64,000 nt of DNA from Trichomonas vaginalis G3 (taxonomy: Eukaryota; Parabasalia; Trichomonadida; Trichomonadidae), in contig NC_067205.1 of assembly GCF_026262505.1 (NCBI RefSeq), positions 23,035,585 through 23,099,584 on the forward strand, in the 5' to 3' direction. How positions within the stretch are numbered: position 1 is the first letter of the stretch; every line of letters starts with the position of its first letter. Shown in pieces: positions 29,424 to 41,453 of this stretch. Under the pieces are notes generated by a model. It made no database searches. It was not told the origin of the DNA and worked only from the letters and a program-made list of their open reading frames with translations. The translations under genes and the position numbers were made by a program.

Positions 29424-31157
29424 ATGCTTTGGCTATTAGCTACTTTCGCTGCATCAGACGTTCTCATTGCAAAACCGAGTAAATACAATATTCAATTGAT
29501 AGATCATTCCGAAATTGTTGTTATTGATTTTGATGCAAATCCTGAAGTGAATGCACGCAGAGCTAGTCTATCTGGATTTTCGGATTGCAAACACTATATG
29601 ATAATCTCAAATCCGAGCGACGATTTACGAATTAATGACGAATTTATCAAAACTCAAATTTTTGAAATCAAATCACCACAGAATCTTTACTTTTACAGTG
29701 AAAATATGACTAACATTTACATTGATGTTGTTAATGTACCAGCTTCTTGTAATACATTGGAATTTCTTATTAATCCAGTCACCGGAACGACGTATCAATA
29801 TAATTAACTCCGAAGTAAAAGAATTAACTACACCTTCTTATTACTGTTTTGTTGCATTTTCAGAAGGAGAATTTGATTTGAACGTCAGAATTAACTATCC
29901 TAAGTTACTTGAATACTCAGCGTATGACATGTCATCCACCACATCCCTTACTAGTTATTCTAGTGAACAATTCGTTACGACTAACTCAATATGTTTCGTA
30001 TTTACACCAGATTCAAGGCGCTCATCAGTTTCCTTTATATTTACAGTATCATCAAGGTATTCTAACCTTCCAAATCCTAAATTTTTATATGATGATACAA
30101 AAGAATCTTATTTGACCATAAATCCTGTCACAGTCGGCACCAAATTTGCTGATTACCCAGTATTAACTTATGGAGTTCACTCAGAGCTCATAACTTCCAC
30201 TGTAAAGGAATTTAAAGTTGCATCTAAAAGTTACATCGTATTTACCAACTGGACAGGGCTTAGCGGAACCGTTTATTACGGACAATCTTCATTGGACATC
30301 CTTGGATACACAGGAGTTGTAGCAATTTTATTTATTCTACAGGAACTATGGAACTCAAGTCCTCTCTTGATTCATCTGAAGCAACATTTGTTGTACATTC
30401 ACTTAAAGTTACTTGTAATGCCATTGTTACATTGTCTGGCAAAAAATCTTTCAAATTAGAACTCAAAGGAGGTTCCGATTATTGCATGGTATCAGCTTTC
30501 AAGTCAGGAGTGGTCAAAATAGAAGACAGCTCCAATACTCTTAACAAAGATTATTTATATAATAATACTCGATATTCTTTAGAAGAAAGTACAGTTCCTA
30601 CCTTCACAATATTTAACCAGATCTATATATTCGGAGATGCATGGGTTAAATATACAATCAAGCCTTCAAAGACAGATAATTCCGAAAGTTACGTTCTTGA
30701 AGGTTATTCACCACCATATTCTTCATATTCTATCAGTAATAGGACATATGAACGCCTTAATACAGGTAAATGGGAAACACATAAAGGACTTTCTGGATTT
30801 GAAATATTTGTCATTGTTTTCTTTGCTCTTGTTGCATTTATTGGTATTGTCATATTATTAGGCATATGTATATACAAGATAAGACAAAAGACAAGGAATT
30901 TATTGAACCAATCAATTCCTTTAGAAGATAATGTAACAGAACGACCTTTAAACACTGTAACTACTACACGTAATAGTTATGAAAATGAAGTAAAGAATCA
31001 ACAAGAACTAGAACCTCCTTCTCGTCCTCCACAACAAATTTATGCTGCTCCTCCTGAACAACAGCCTTATTATGCTCCACCTGTTTATTCAGGCTCAACA
31101 ACCAGTTAATCCTTACCAACCACCACCTTCAGATTATGATAATCCTTATAATTAATT
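29424..31157 (+). pseudogene. P/Q-tail surface protein family, member 1, damaged
   Basis: This is the most diverged of four tandem paralogues. It has a short signal peptide (MLWLLATFAASDVLIA), a beta-rich ectodomain with the family cysteines (CNTLEF, YYCFV, VTCNAIV, YCMVSAF), a membrane helix (FEIFVIVFFALVAFIGIVIL), then a polar tail ending NPYN. The reading frame changes near 29790, 30335 and 31095; the final change decides whether the conserved NPY end is read. These may be pseudogene lesions or base-calling errors, since the coding pattern is otherwise intact. It lies on the same strand as members 2-4. By family resemblance it is a plasma-membrane protein exposed outside; the ligand is unknown. 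Confidence 0.65.
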
Positions 31158-33654
31158 GTAAAATAAAAAATTAAAAATGCGATTTTTTTTTTATAATTTT
31201 GTTTTTGTTTTTACTCAAAAAATGATAATCAATACCACTGAATAATATATTGATTGAAATAATTTTATTAAATTTCAAACAATCATAATCAAGGAATAAT
31301 TCATAGCCTATCATAATATGCACCAATAAAATAAATCATGGAAATAGAAAGATTCATGTTATATCCGAAATTTTCTCTAGCATTATGGCTGAAATCAACG
31401 CTTAGCATGATAATGATAAGCATATAACTAGATGAATATAAATTTCCAGATCATGTGGAAAATGTCATCAACGTTGCATTTTTTTAGAAAGGTAGTCCCA
31501 CGAAGAATCTAAACGACAGATTTCCAAATAAATAGATAAATAGAATCAGTAGGCTCCAAATATGAATGATATGATTTAGTTTGAAAAGTTACTAAAAGCA
31601 TAAAAAATTTGTGAATTACGTTTTAATTTCCATAATTTTTATCAATTAATTATCACGTTATGATTTACATATCAAATTTAATTTCAAATATAAGTAAATA
31701 TCAATATTCATTACCGTTTTCCAGAAGTTGGGAACGTAGGGTATTTGTATTTCAAATTTAAGTATAATTGGAGTTTTTGAATAAAACCATAATATTCCCA
31801 GCTTACATGATTATAGTTTATTATGTAATATCCGGTTTATCAGGGAAATAATAGATTTGAATTCTTACTTTTGAGATTTGATAGAAAATAGTATAATGAT
31901 AATGGATCACGACAGAATTATTTTATATTCAATAAACCATTTTGCGTAAATGGTGGTTCTTATCATCTATCAAATTTCGTAAGAAGTCTCTTAAAAATCT
32001 TGGAGTTCTTCAAGAAACGATCTTGTTCAAGATACATGTCGAGATGCTTTAATAAAATTAATCATAAATCGAAGCAAAACATCACATTTGTTAATAATTT
32101 CATGTAATATATAAAATTCAAGATTATAATGTCTACTGAATGCTAACAAAAACGAACAAAATCTCATCTCTCCACTAGATATTAATATGATGCAGTTTTT
32201 TGTTTAGATCTAATATAAAAATGAATAAAAACTTTACTTTTACACTTTTCATTCAAGTTATTTACTAATATAGATCATGCTTTATCAATGCTTAGTACTA
32301 TTCTTTTTAGAATAAAGGATAATAAGAAAGATATTTGTGATTTAAAATAATTTTTTAAAATTCACCTTTAACTCATCACTCTGTGAGATGTAAAAAGCAT
32401 TCGCATTACTCATTCTGCTTAATTGATCAACTCAAAATTCCAAAAAAATTTCAATAAATCAAAAATGAGAATCAAAAATTTGATTTTTCTCTTGAAAAAA
32501 TCAATTTTCAAAAAAATTTGGAAAATCAAAGTATTGTATAATTAATCAAATCATCAAATGGAATCGTTTTTATTCATAAAAAACATCTAATTTTGATTTG
32601 GAAATCATATTTATTAAAAACTCATTCTATAGTTGATGCAATGTCATGATTGCTGTTGAAAATATTATTTCCATAACAAAATTCTTATTTAAGATAGTAA
32701 AATAATAAAGTTTTATTTTCAACAACAACAAGTAAATAGATGAATGGAAACGTACTACATTCGCATAAATGTAGTAACTATCGTCGATATTTGAGTTATG
32801 ACTATTCCAATCAAAATGTATAAAATTGAAATCAAAAATATCAAACAATTATATTCGGTACTGTGCACACATTATAGAGGTCATCGTAATTTATATGTAA
32901 TTTATATCTAAAAGCCGACTTTTTTTTCTTATTGCAATAATTTTCTCAAATTTAGTAACTTTTTCTATGTTCAAGTTATTTGAATATGTATCATAAGCGA
33001 CGTAAGAACTCAAATTACGAGGAATTCTGTTGTTGCATTTTCGAGATGCAAAATTTCGATTTTTAATATGGGGATGGGGATTTGGCAGGTGCAATCTTGA
33101 TGTTATCTCCATGTAGAAGTACTGTTGCAATATAATTAAAATTAACGAAGTTGATTTTAAATTGCATAATGCTGGAGAATAACTGACAATACAACTAAGT
33201 ATACTATATAAGATAGTTGCTAATTGGAGTAATAAATTAGGCTCCACCAATCATTTCTTTCATCTCTGCCATAACGAGCAGAAAAGAAGCGAACAGTAAC
33301 CCTAGGAAAAAAGAAGAAGGGTGTCACTTTTCGTGGGACTACCTTTTTTTAGTAAATTAATATTTCCCACCATATGTTGGAAATTGAGACGGAGTTGATT
33401 CTTGAAATATCTTAAACAAAATTTACAACTATTTAATTTTTCAAGCACCACTCTTAATCGAATTTTAAAATTTATCCATATTAATAGATATGTACACACA
33501 AATATTTTTTCGGAATTTAAATTTTTGAAAGCTCAAAAATTTTGTAGTTGAGTATTTTAATAACCATATAATGAGCATGATCATGATAAATTGTTTTTGA
33601 AAAAAATAATTCAGTATTGAATTATCCTCTTTTTCAGAATTTCATTTTATATTT
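31158..33654. other. Host intergenic, 2.5 kb
   Basis: Very AT-rich. Minus-strand frames at 32627-32848, 32891-33250 and 33302-33499 are composition-driven, with no domain and no conserved neighbour. Just before 33655, TTCAGAATTTCATTTTATATTT contains an initiator-like TCATTTTA. Confidence 0.6.
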
Positions 33655-35446
33655 ATGTTGTTATTTTTAGTTACTCAGTGTCTCAGCTACGAATTCATCA
33701 CAAATTTAGCCAGCTCATACCTTGAGTTCTCCAATGGCAAAGCCGATTTTAAGCTCGGTTATGAGCCTCTTTGTGGTTATTCTTATTATCTTATCTTATC
33801 AAATCCTGATGACAATTTGACACTAAATTTTGAAAAAGCTAAACAAGTATACAAAATTGCTCCAGCTACATACTATAGTTTTAGGAGCAGCAAGAAATAT
33901 AATTTGCAATATGATCTAGTTCTTATTCCAGATGATTGCGATACTCTTGAATTCATAATTAATCCACAGAATAGAGAAGATTCTAATTACGAATTTGCAA
34001 GTTCTCAAATAAATCCATCTAAAACGTATTGCTTTGTAGGGTATAGTGATGCTGCTTTTACTGTAAGGGCTACTAATTCAGGAGGCTAATTTTCCTATGC
34101 TTCAAATAACTTTTACCAAAGTAATACACTTTATTCCGGAAATTCGTACAGTTCGTATTCTTCGACAAATTCTTTCATAGTTAAATACACTCCTAGCACT
34201 TCATCTTCCTCAGCCAACGTCAAATTCATTAAATATAGAACATCAACCTCCGATACAGTTCTCCTTTACGACCAGAGCAAGGGATCGTTTTTTGCTACAA
34301 CATCTGTAGATACTAATCCTCCAATATATCCATACGTTTACCCAGGATATTTTAGTTATCATTCCTATAATAGCACAGGAGAGTTAAATATTACAGCAGG
34401 TACATATATCGTATTCACAAACTGGAAAAACGTTGAAAGCAAGGTCACAAGTGGCAGCACAGAGTTTAATATTCTCGGAGATACTAAAATCGTGGCAGTT
34501 CTCTTCAATTCTACAGGAAAAATACAACTTACAGGCAGCTCAGCGTATGCAAGATATATTGCCTATGAAATGCCCAGTAAATGCCATTATATCGTTACAT
34601 TATCCGGAAATGAGTCTTTCAAATTGAAACCTGGTGATACATTTATATCATGCATTGTATCAGCATTCGAATTTGGCGAGGTCAAATTTTCATCAAGTGA
34701 CATTAGTAATATGTACAATTACTTTTACGATGGAAGTAGTATAGCATCTAAATATTCTATCTCCTTAGATGCTTCTTATTCACAATTTTACAATATATAT
34801 TTTTTCTGGAGACGAGTGGTTCCAACACGAAATTACTACATACGATAACGATACATCCATTAGCTACAAGATCAGTGGAAAGTCGCCAAAGTACTACTCA
34901 TATTCAGTCAGCAATAGCTCCTACCGTAAAGTTAACAGTGGTGAATGGTCGAGTAGCGGATTTCCAGTCTGGGCCATTGTCATCATTGTCATTATTGTTT
35001 TGATTGTTGTTGTTGCTTTAGTATTTGTTTGTTGCCGCTTCTGCTGTAGAACTGCTGACAGAGCATTTTCTAGTTCTAGCTCTTCTAGTTCAAAGAAGCA
35101 TAGCAGACAAACAACAACCACAACCATTTATGTCCAACAACAATCAGCGCCATCATATTCACCACCACAAAATCCATCACAACAAAGTTATCCATCACCT
35201 TATCAACAGCAACCACAACAAAGTTATCCATCACCTTATCAACAGCAACCACAACAAAGTTATCCATCACCTTATCAAGAGCAAACACAACAAAGTTCTC
35301 TAACACCATATCAACCTCCACCACAACAGTGCCCACCTCCAGAATATGTACCAGGAGAATATACACCATCTTCTCAAGGAGGTCAAACACAACCATATTA
35401 TCCACCTCCATCACCACAAAATTATTCACCTAATCCTTATCAATAA
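33655..35446 (+). pseudogene. P/Q-tail surface protein family, member 2, damaged
   Basis: Signal peptide MLLFLVTQCLSYEF; ectodomain with the family cysteines (CDTLEF, YCFVGYS, KCHYIVTLSGNESFKL, SCIVSAF); membrane helix WAIVIIVIIVLIVVVALVFV; palmitoylation-type CCRFCC; Ser block and KKHSR; long tail with three 12-aa repeats (QQSYPSPYQQQP), PPEY and a terminal NPYQ. There is one in-frame TAA at 34087-34089 and one frame change near 34800; otherwise the coding pattern is complete. An initiator-like TCATTTTA lies about 10 bases before the ATG, and the stop overlaps TAAAAAA. The role is inferred as a surface receptor or adhesin whose proline-rich tail could bind WW/SH3-type partners. Confidence 0.7.
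35180..35323 (+). repeat. 36-bp coding tandem repeat
   Basis: Units begin CAACAAAGTTATCC at 35180, 35216 and 35252, with a diverged unit at 35288. They encode the P/Q/Y tail repeats of member 2; the number of units could vary between strains. Confidence 0.85.
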
Positions 35447-36160
35447 AAAATCTATTTGAATTTTATTTCTTTGTATGAAAACTAATTAGTTTTTTTTTTT
35501 TATCCAAAAACATTGCAAATCAATATGTATCCATATAGACTAATGTATTTACTTACACTGCATGAAAGCGAATCGATCTCTGGAAGCATCTCTCATCTCA
35601 CAATATTTGTGTAACAGACGAGCTACATATGAAAATGTATTTGAGACTTGGTATTAAATAAAAATCAGGAAATATATAAATACATTGGTAGTTTTTGCAG
35701 ATATGATATAATAACAAATAAATTTTCATTTTGTTTCATAATCTCAAGATTCCACGGGTTAAAAATACTACATATTCTTACCATACGACTCATTTCATCT
35801 CATATTTGCTCTAAAATATCTGTCAATCATATGTAAATATACCAGAAACGGTCCTAATTTCTTTCTTGCAAAATTATTCATAAAAATTAACCATTAACAT
35901 TTCTAAATTAGCCTCGATTCCTTCACATGTTCAATAAAGACATCAAAAGATTATCCAACTAACGAAATAAATGGAAATTTTTATGGAAACATCCGATATA
36001 ATTGACAGAAAATGCAAATAATCGTCATCGTCGAAATTATAACAACAAAAATCAAATTGTAATGTAATTTTACAAATTAGACATTTCATATTTTATCGTT
36101 GTTGGAGAACTCAAAATTTTTTTTTCAAACGCCGTTGGGAAAAAACTCCAAAAAATTTAT
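35447..36160. other. Host intergenic
   Basis: AT-rich, no gene supported. The last 45 bases form a promoter-like region: a T-run, AACGCCGTTGGGA (contains CCGTTG, a Myb-type core on the other strand), then AATTTAT before the ATG. Confidence 0.55.
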
Positions 36161-37858
36161 ATGTTTTCCTTATTTGTAGCTTCAAGTTTAAGTAACAGAG
36201 TTGAAGTTCCAGATGTAGGAGCTTACTACAGTTCCTTTTCATCATTAGCACTTGAAATGACGTTCAACTTGAGATCTTATTCTGGTTATACACATTATCT
36301 TCTTTTATACAACCCATACAGCGATTTAACTCTTAATGGAGAGAATGCTTCCTCAAGAGTATACAGTATATCAACAAAGATCTTTAAATTTGAAAGTCGA
36401 ACCGCTTCTACTCTTTATTTTGACGTTGTTCGTATTCCAAACTCATGCTATACATTGGATTTCCTTTTGGATCCAGAAGTTAATTCAGAATACGAATACT
36501 CACGTGCTAAGAAACTTTTGAATTTCGAAAAATCATATTGTTTTGTTACTTACAGCCATAATACCTTTAATATAACCATCACAAACACTGATGGAAAAAT
36601 GAAGATTGGCACTACTTCTTTATACGATTATGACACAACAACTGCTGATGAAGGCGATACTTCTTATTACAACACAAAATCTTTCGTTGTAATGTACAAA
36701 CCAGATAATTCAGCTACATCCAAAGCCAAGATCAAATTTACTGGCTCCTCAAGTACAAAACAAGATCCAACTCTTATTTCAGACAAAAAAATTTCATCAT
36801 ACTTTGGTGCAAAAGCTGTAGATACAACACCTCCAGAATACAAAAGTATCGACTACGGCATCCATATATATAGTGATTCATCAAGATACAACGTCTATAA
36901 TATCACTTATAATACATATATTGTCTTCACACATTGGAAAGATGTTTCAGCTGTTGCAACAGTTTCTGGTACTACACTTAATATCCTTGGCAACACAAAC
37001 ATTGTTTCAGTTTTCTTCAACTCAACAGGCACACTTACTCTTTCCAGAAATTCATCAAGGAGCACTGCTACATTTGTTGCATATTATATGCCAAGCACAT
37101 GCCATTACATTGTCACATTATCTGGTGAATCATCATACAAATTCGACACAGATGGCAGCGCCATCAAATGTATGGTTTCCGCCTTCAGTTCGGGCAGTGT
37201 TAATATTGACAAAGGTTTCTGGGGTGAATTATCCACATACAATTATGATGGCACATATTCATCATCATCCAAACCATTGTACTCAGTTTTCTACAACACA
37301 TTCTCATCTGAGCATGAATACTTCAAACATGATATTTCGACATACTCCAGTGATAACTCCTATGCATATGTCATCAAAGGCAAATCACCAGAATATTTAT
37401 CATACTGGATTGACAGTTCATCATATAACAAGATCAACAGCGGTGAATGGTCTAGCAGCGGTCTTGCTGGTTGGGCTATTGCTCTTATTGTTATTGTTGT
37501 TATCATTGTTATTGCTGTTGCCATTACTATTGTTGCTATTTGCTGCTGTGCCTGCTGCTCGGTTGTCAACAGAGCTCTTACAAGTTCTAGTTCTAGCTCT
37601 AGCTCAAAGAAGAAGAGAAATACAACAAACACAACTCTTCTTGTCCAACAGCAACCATACCCACCACAACAGTACCCACCACAACAAAGTTATCCACCAC
37701 AGGGATATCCTCCACAACAATATCCTCCACCATCACAAGGCGGCCAACCACAACCATATGGTTATTATCCACCACCACAACAATATCCACCACAAGGCTA
37801 TGCACCAAATGGCCAAGTTCCACCTCCTCCAGCCGATCAACCAAATCCTTATGCTTAA
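36161..37858 (+). CDS. P/Q-tail surface protein family, member 3, intact
   Basis: A 565-aa type I membrane protein. Residues 1-12 form a short signal peptide (MFSLFVASSLSN). The ectodomain (13-435) is strand-rich with many Ser/Thr/Tyr and N-glycosylation sites, and family cysteines at 96, 127, 314 and 337. The membrane helix is at about 436-460, followed by a cysteine cluster CCCACC (461-466, likely palmitoylated), a Ser block and KKKR (472-485), and a tail of YPPQ-type repeats ending NPYA. From codon about 247 to the stop it is identical at the DNA level to member 4. The stop overlaps TTAAAT. It is a surface-exposed protein; the ligand is unknown. The tail could bind WW/SH3-like or sorting partners, by inference. 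Confidence 0.85.
   Translation: MFSLFVASSLSNRVEVPDVGAYYSSFSSLALEMTFNLRSYSGYTHYLLLYNPYSDLTLNGENASSRVYSISTKIFKFESRTASTLYFDVVRIPNSCYTLDFLLDPEVNSEYEYSRAKKLLNFEKSYCFVTYSHNTFNITITNTDGKMKIGTTSLYDYDTTTADEGDTSYYNTKSFVVMYKPDNSATSKAKIKFTGSSSTKQDPTLISDKKISSYFGAKAVDTTPPEYKSIDYGIHIYSDSSRYNVYNITYNTYIVFTHWKDVSAVATVSGTTLNILGNTNIVSVFFNSTGTLTLSRNSSRSTATFVAYYMPSTCHYIVTLSGESSYKFDTDGSAIKCMVSAFSSGSVNIDKGFWGELSTYNYDGTYSSSSKPLYSVFYNTFSSEHEYFKHDISTYSSDNSYAYVIKGKSPEYLSYWIDSSSYNKINSGEWSSSGLAGWAIALIVIVVIIVIAVAITIVAICCCACCSVVNRALTSSSSSSSSKKKRNTTNTTLLVQQQPYPPQQYPPQQSYPPQGYPPQQYPPPSQGGQPQPYGYYPPPQQYPPQGYAPNGQVPPPPADQPNPYA
36899..37854 (+). repeat. 956-bp tract identical to 39484-40439
   Basis: The shared tract starts in the ectodomain and ends one base before the last codon is complete. 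Flanking coding and non-coding sequences are clearly diverged. It suggests recent gene conversion, or a collapsed assembly. Confidence 0.85.
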
Positions 37859-38751
37859 ATTTTAATATAATTTTAAATTATTTAAATAATGACAGTCTAA
37901 AGATTTTTTTGTGAATGATTTTTACATTTTTTATTGAATTTATAATAGAATGGTCCATTTCTCATGGTATTTGATGTATAGTAATGAGATCATATAAATT
38001 ATACATTTATTTTGTTAATAAAATACAGATAATGAAATTAGATCTTTCTTTTTAATATTTCAAATTTGTGAATTTTAGAATTGAAATCTGAAGAAAAATG
38101 ATATAAGGTAATAACTGGTAGATGGCATCTTTTTCATACTATTTCAAAATCGCAAGAGAGCTTAAGTGCATCCGTAATGCAAAGGTTTCATTTATTTGAA
38201 ACCTGTTTTTCAATTTTCGGTGGCATTTATCATTTGAGCAACCATATTTATCATGCATTCAAGTAAGGCTTCGAGTTCCCTCTCAAATTTTTGTGCCCAC
38301 TCAATTCTTATGTGACTTTGGGCGACTCTATCTTGCCATAAGAAGAGTTTAAGGATTCACTATCTATAGTAATATGTACCAACATTGACTGGCGAGTATA
38401 ATTAATATATTTTCATTGAATAAAATTAATACAGTATCCTTGGGAAAAGGAATTTTAGAGCCCACAAAAATTATCCATGTGATGTCTTAACAAACAATAA
38501 CATTGAATTTTATTACACCTATTTGGATCCTTATATGCTCACAATGCTTTTATGCTAATCGAATCTTATCCATCATAAGTTTTTGATAATCAAACAAAAA
38601 GTGCCAATCCTTTGTAAAACTTCCGATAAAACAAAATGCATTCAATTTTTATAGTAAATAATGTTAATGTCGAAGTTATGTAGAACATAATTTAAATATA
38701 AACTTTTTGAACTTTTCAGAGCGCGGTTGCTAAGTTTTTTCAAAATTTTAT
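37859..38751. other. Host intergenic
   Basis: AT-rich, no gene supported. The final 40 bases resemble the upstream region of member 3: GCGCGGTTGCTAAG (CGGTTG, Myb-type core on the other strand), a T-run, CAAAATTTTAT and the ATG. Confidence 0.55.
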
Positions 38752-40443
38752 ATGCTATCCTTTTTCACCGCTCTTAGTTTAGCTAAAGCTTCAGTTTCAC
38801 GTACTGGACGTTTTTATGCAGACTTTGATGGAAACACACTTGAACTCACCAACAAACTATCTCCTTATTCGGGCTATTCATATTATATTCTTATTAACAA
38901 TCCACCAACAGATTTACTTCTGAATGGAGTTAAAGCATCCTCAAGGTTATATAATTTTTCATCAAAAACCTATGTTTTCCAAAGTTCCAAAATTTATAAA
39001 TTATATTTCGACATTGTCGAAATTCCTGACTCATGCACTACCCTTGATTTCGTTCTACAGCCAGAAAATTCTGTATACGAGTACTCACCTGCCTTAGGCG
39101 AGCTAGCCACCTCAAAATGGTATTGCTTTGTTGCTTACAATCCAGAAGGTTTCGCTGCATCCTTCAATATCACAGCAGGCACATTGGATTATGCGAAAAG
39201 TTCTTTGTATACCGCAACATCTATTCGTACAGATGGTGGCACAAAAGCATATACAATTACAGGTTCATTTGTTGCAAAGTTTAAACCAGATAACACAGAA
39301 ACTTCCAAGGTCAGTATCAAGCTTGTTCCTTCTTCAACTTCCACCCCATCAACCCTCGTTCTTACAGATCAATCACATACATCATACTTTAATGCAACAG
39401 CCGTAGATACAACAGTTCCTCCATACATATTCATCGACTACGGCATCCATACAAATAGTTATACTTCAAGTAACACAGTTTACAATATCACTTATAATAC
39501 ATATATTGTCTTCACACATTGGAAAGATGTTTCAGCTGTTGCAACAGTTTCTGGTACTACACTTAATATCCTTGGCAACACAAACATTGTTTCAGTTTTC
39601 TTCAACTCAACAGGCACACTTACTCTTTCCAGAAATTCATCAAGGAGCACTGCTACATTTGTTGCATATTATATGCCAAGCACATGCCATTACATTGTCA
39701 CATTATCTGGTGAATCATCATACAAATTCGACACAGATGGCAGCGCCATCAAATGTATGGTTTCCGCCTTCAGTTCGGGCAGTGTTAATATTGACAAAGG
39801 TTTCTGGGGTGAATTATCCACATACAATTATGATGGCACATATTCATCATCATCCAAACCATTGTACTCAGTTTTCTACAACACATTCTCATCTGAGCAT
39901 GAATACTTCAAACATGATATTTCGACATACTCCAGTGATAACTCCTATGCATATGTCATCAAAGGCAAATCACCAGAATATTTATCATACTGGATTGACA
40001 GTTCATCATATAACAAGATCAACAGCGGTGAATGGTCTAGCAGCGGTCTTGCTGGTTGGGCTATTGCTCTTATTGTTATTGTTGTTATCATTGTTATTGC
40101 TGTTGCCATTACTATTGTTGCTATTTGCTGCTGTGCCTGCTGCTCGGTTGTCAACAGAGCTCTTACAAGTTCTAGTTCTAGCTCTAGCTCAAAGAAGAAG
40201 AGAAATACAACAAACACAACTCTTCTTGTCCAACAGCAACCATACCCACCACAACAGTACCCACCACAACAAAGTTATCCACCACAGGGATATCCTCCAC
40301 AACAATATCCTCCACCATCACAAGGCGGCCAACCACAACCATATGGTTATTATCCACCACCACAACAATATCCACCACAAGGCTATGCACCAAATGGCCA
40401 AGTTCCACCTCCTCCAGCCGATCAACCAAATCCTTATGCATAA
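38752..40443 (+). CDS. P/Q-tail surface protein family, member 4, intact
   Basis: A 563-aa paralogue of member 3 with the same plan: signal peptide MLSFFTALSLAKAS, beta-rich ectodomain, membrane helix, CCCACC, Ser/Lys block and YPPQ tail ending NPYA. The N-terminal 245 residues are only moderately similar to member 3 (conserved YSGY, DSCTTLDF, YCFVAY and VDTTVPPY blocks), while the remainder is identical. This contrast suggests that the membrane-distal half diversifies while the membrane-proximal half and tail are homogenised. The stop overlaps TAAAA. The promoter-like region upstream is shared with member 3 but not with members 1 and 2. Confidence 0.85.
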   Translation: MLSFFTALSLAKASVSRTGRFYADFDGNTLELTNKLSPYSGYSYYILINNPPTDLLLNGVKASSRLYNFSSKTYVFQSSKIYKLYFDIVEIPDSCTTLDFVLQPENSVYEYSPALGELATSKWYCFVAYNPEGFAASFNITAGTLDYAKSSLYTATSIRTDGGTKAYTITGSFVAKFKPDNTETSKVSIKLVPSSTSTPSTLVLTDQSHTSYFNATAVDTTVPPYIFIDYGIHTNSYTSSNTVYNITYNTYIVFTHWKDVSAVATVSGTTLNILGNTNIVSVFFNSTGTLTLSRNSSRSTATFVAYYMPSTCHYIVTLSGESSYKFDTDGSAIKCMVSAFSSGSVNIDKGFWGELSTYNYDGTYSSSSKPLYSVFYNTFSSEHEYFKHDISTYSSDNSYAYVIKGKSPEYLSYWIDSSSYNKINSGEWSSSGLAGWAIALIVIVVIIVIAVAITIVAICCCACCSVVNRALTSSSSSSSSKKKRNTTNTTLLVQQQPYPPQQYPPQQSYPPQGYPPQQYPPPSQGGQPQPYGYYPPPQQYPPQGYAPNGQVPPPPADQPNPYA

Positions 40444-41049
40444 AATTAAATTATAAAATTTCTCTTTTTAAATTTTAGATGCAATTTTTCTATGATAAAA
40501 TATGGGTTCATGTTATCTCTAATTCAATTTGAGTTAATTTTCAGAGATTCAATTTGAACAAATTGAATTTTTTGTACAGTTGATTTGAGGTAATATGATT
40601 AAACTTGCATGAATGAGTACTTAATTACTAATTTTAAACTTATATTTATATATTTACTAATCTTGTTATAAACATATATTAAAGACCTAGTACTATCCAT
40701 ATATATTGAAGTATCAAATTAACTGGTACAAAATGAGCAAGGAATCATGCACCTTTAAGTTATTGACCAACATATTAAATGAATAAATGTATCATTAGTA
40801 ATATTTCTTTATTGAAATACGATAAAACCTTTAATGAGTTCGTAACCAGTTTATAGCTGCTTCAACAAAAGTCATTGTTATAAATTAAAAATGACAGGAA
40901 GTTTTATTGGAATTCCTCATATCTTGATATTTTTTGCGTAAACACAGCAATTGAACTCTTATATCGATTGCCATAAAACCGATTATTTAGAATTTTGAAA
41001 GAAAAATAATTTTTTCAATTCCCTGTCGTAAATCCAATTTAAATAGTCA
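40444..41049. other. Host intergenic up to P3
   Basis: AT-rich host DNA with no gene; the boundary with truncated P3 is placed where fibre coding sequence becomes recognisable (41050-41100). No Polinton end hairpin is present here. Confidence 0.55.
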
Positions 41050-41436
41050 TTAATTATACAGATTAATCCATGATATTTTTATTTTATTCAAAATCAAACC
41101 TTCACAGACATTCATGACTAAATTCTTTAGGCATTTAATGTTGTCGTCAAATCGAAAGCTCTTTAACAATTCAATGAGAACATTTAATACTTTCACTAAT
41201 GAGGCATCTACTGTAGAATTTATATATTGCACCGTTCCATCATTTATGATGGGAACTTTACTTATTGTAATGAATGGGTCATACGTGTTAAAAGTATCGA
41301 AATCAATGACTTTTTTAGTTTTTCCATCGTCAATGACTAAATCATTGCCTTCAATGGTTAAAGTTGAGTTTTCGTTTACTAGTTCATGTGCTCTTCTTGC
41401 TTCATTTGTTTCATACGCATATGCAGCAATAGTCAT
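41050..41436 (-). pseudogene. Fibre N-terminal fragment (P3)
   Basis: It shares the MTIAAYAYE start with P4's fibre (MNIAAYAYE) but soon diverges. The conserved first 10 residues are probably the capsid anchor, with variable sequence after it. It is truncated by the P3 boundary. Confidence 0.6.
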
Positions 41437-41453
41437 ATTTTAATGAGAATAAA

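Noticed and set aside
35085-35429. Minus-strand open frames opposite the P/Q tails (also 37360-37844 and 39945-40441)
   Set aside because: Complement of the proline/glutamine repeat; Val/Asp repeats without domains.
36873-37865. 330-codon second-frame open frame overlapping surface gene member 3 (and 39506-40456 in member 4)
   Set aside because: It is the shifted reading of repetitive Ser/Pro/Gln codons and shows a low-complexity His/Leu/Gln composition; only the first frame has a signal peptide, membrane helix and family cysteines.
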